This document shows positions 63,764 to 64,000 of a stretch of DNA of 64,000 bases, in pieces; within the stretch, counting starts at the first letter, position 1, and the number at the start of each line of letters is the position of its first letter. The notes below the pieces were generated by a model that was given only the letters and a program-made list of their open reading frames with translations, was not told the origin of the DNA and did no database searches. The DNA is taken from NCBI RefSeq assembly GCF_007741535.1, contig NZ_CP036525.1:5394001-5458000 (forward strand), in the 5' to 3' direction. A program made the position numbers and the translations under genes. The stretch comes from Rubripirellula lacrimiformis. Lineage in GTDB: Bacteria > Planctomycetota > Planctomycetia > Pirellulales > Pirellulaceae.

Positions 63764-64000
63764 GGTGAATCAACGCCTTCAAAGATGCTTCGACAGCAGG
63801 GTAGCAGCAACCCCGTACACCGGGGGCCCCAAGCCGACGGGGGGGATTGTAATGCCGATTCACAGCACTTGCCAGAGTTTGCCGAACGATTTCTGAAACG
63901 ATGAGGTTTTTCCGAGAAAGAAGTCATCTGCCCAACCGAATTGACGTGAAAACATGGAATCTAAACGGTCCAGCGGCGCAACGGGCAATCAACAATTCCG

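Overview
The window is about 56-60% GC by eye and looks like a chromosomal segment of a planctomycete of the Pirellulaceae (Rhodopirellula-like). The evidence is the set of lineage-typical families: a DUF1501 protein paired with a DUF1549/DUF1553 cytochrome, a PVC-type CxxCH beta-propeller/HEAT protein, a DUF1559 pseudopilin-like protein, a TIGR03067 protein, a planctomycete-type ECF sigma factor coupled to a Ser/Thr kinase, a PEP-CTERM protein and a Cys/Pro-rich secreted protein. I saw no rRNA, tRNA, CRISPR array or intact transposase.

Layout. (1) 1-6763, minus strand: a surface-glycan operon with a CMP-nonulosonate synthetase, a DUF115/Maf-like protein, two GT8 and one GT2 glycosyltransferases and two methyltransferases; a fused ABC exporter is divergent at 7064. 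(2) 9172-13682, minus: a four-gene signalling block of AAA+ ATPase with TPRs, TPR membrane protein, Ser/Thr kinase and PP2C phosphatase. (3) 13761-16727: small membrane and secreted proteins, ending in a very Cys-rich protein with a strong ribosome binding site and terminator. (4) 16981-29614: redox and degradation proteins, namely a TsdA-like dihaem cytochrome, the DUF1501 and DUF1553 pair, a methyltransferase, a dimethylformamidase-like protein and the PVC haem protein. (5) 29970-34892: kinase, ECF sigma factor and a YbjJ-like MFS transporter. (6) 35616-43529: DUF4198 and DUF2271 secreted proteins, a pseudopilin-like protein and an RND efflux pump with its adaptor. (7) 43936-49189: a zinc-ribbon/PH/SHOCT protein, a scrap yard of decayed duplicates, and a FIST sensor with a GGDEF-EAL enzyme. 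(8) 49978-63763: a Gly-rich autotransporter, a TIGR03067 protein, an AraR-type GntR regulator divergent from a HAD phosphatase and an MFS transporter, then a TPR protein translationally coupled to a 1334-residue PEP-CTERM repeat protein.

The most unusual part is 44.9-58.2 kb. The intact module regulator(-)/HAD(+)/MFS(+) at 54329-58154 has a second copy reduced by a roughly 3 kb internal deletion to a regulator/MFS chimera (44925-45709). A third regulator remnant lies at 49600-49942. The chimera abuts a 270-bp copy, with one mismatch, of the start of the RND adaptor gene. The intact module carries a cluster of ACCTGT/ACAGGT half sites between its divergent genes, a good operator candidate.

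Other points of interest are the AAA/TPR/kinase/phosphatase block, the FIST (possibly NosP-like) plus GGDEF-EAL pair, four nearly identical 705-bp repeats in the PEP-CTERM gene, an AGTTCG hexamer microsatellite at two distant loci, and a probable frameshift in a small membrane protein gene.
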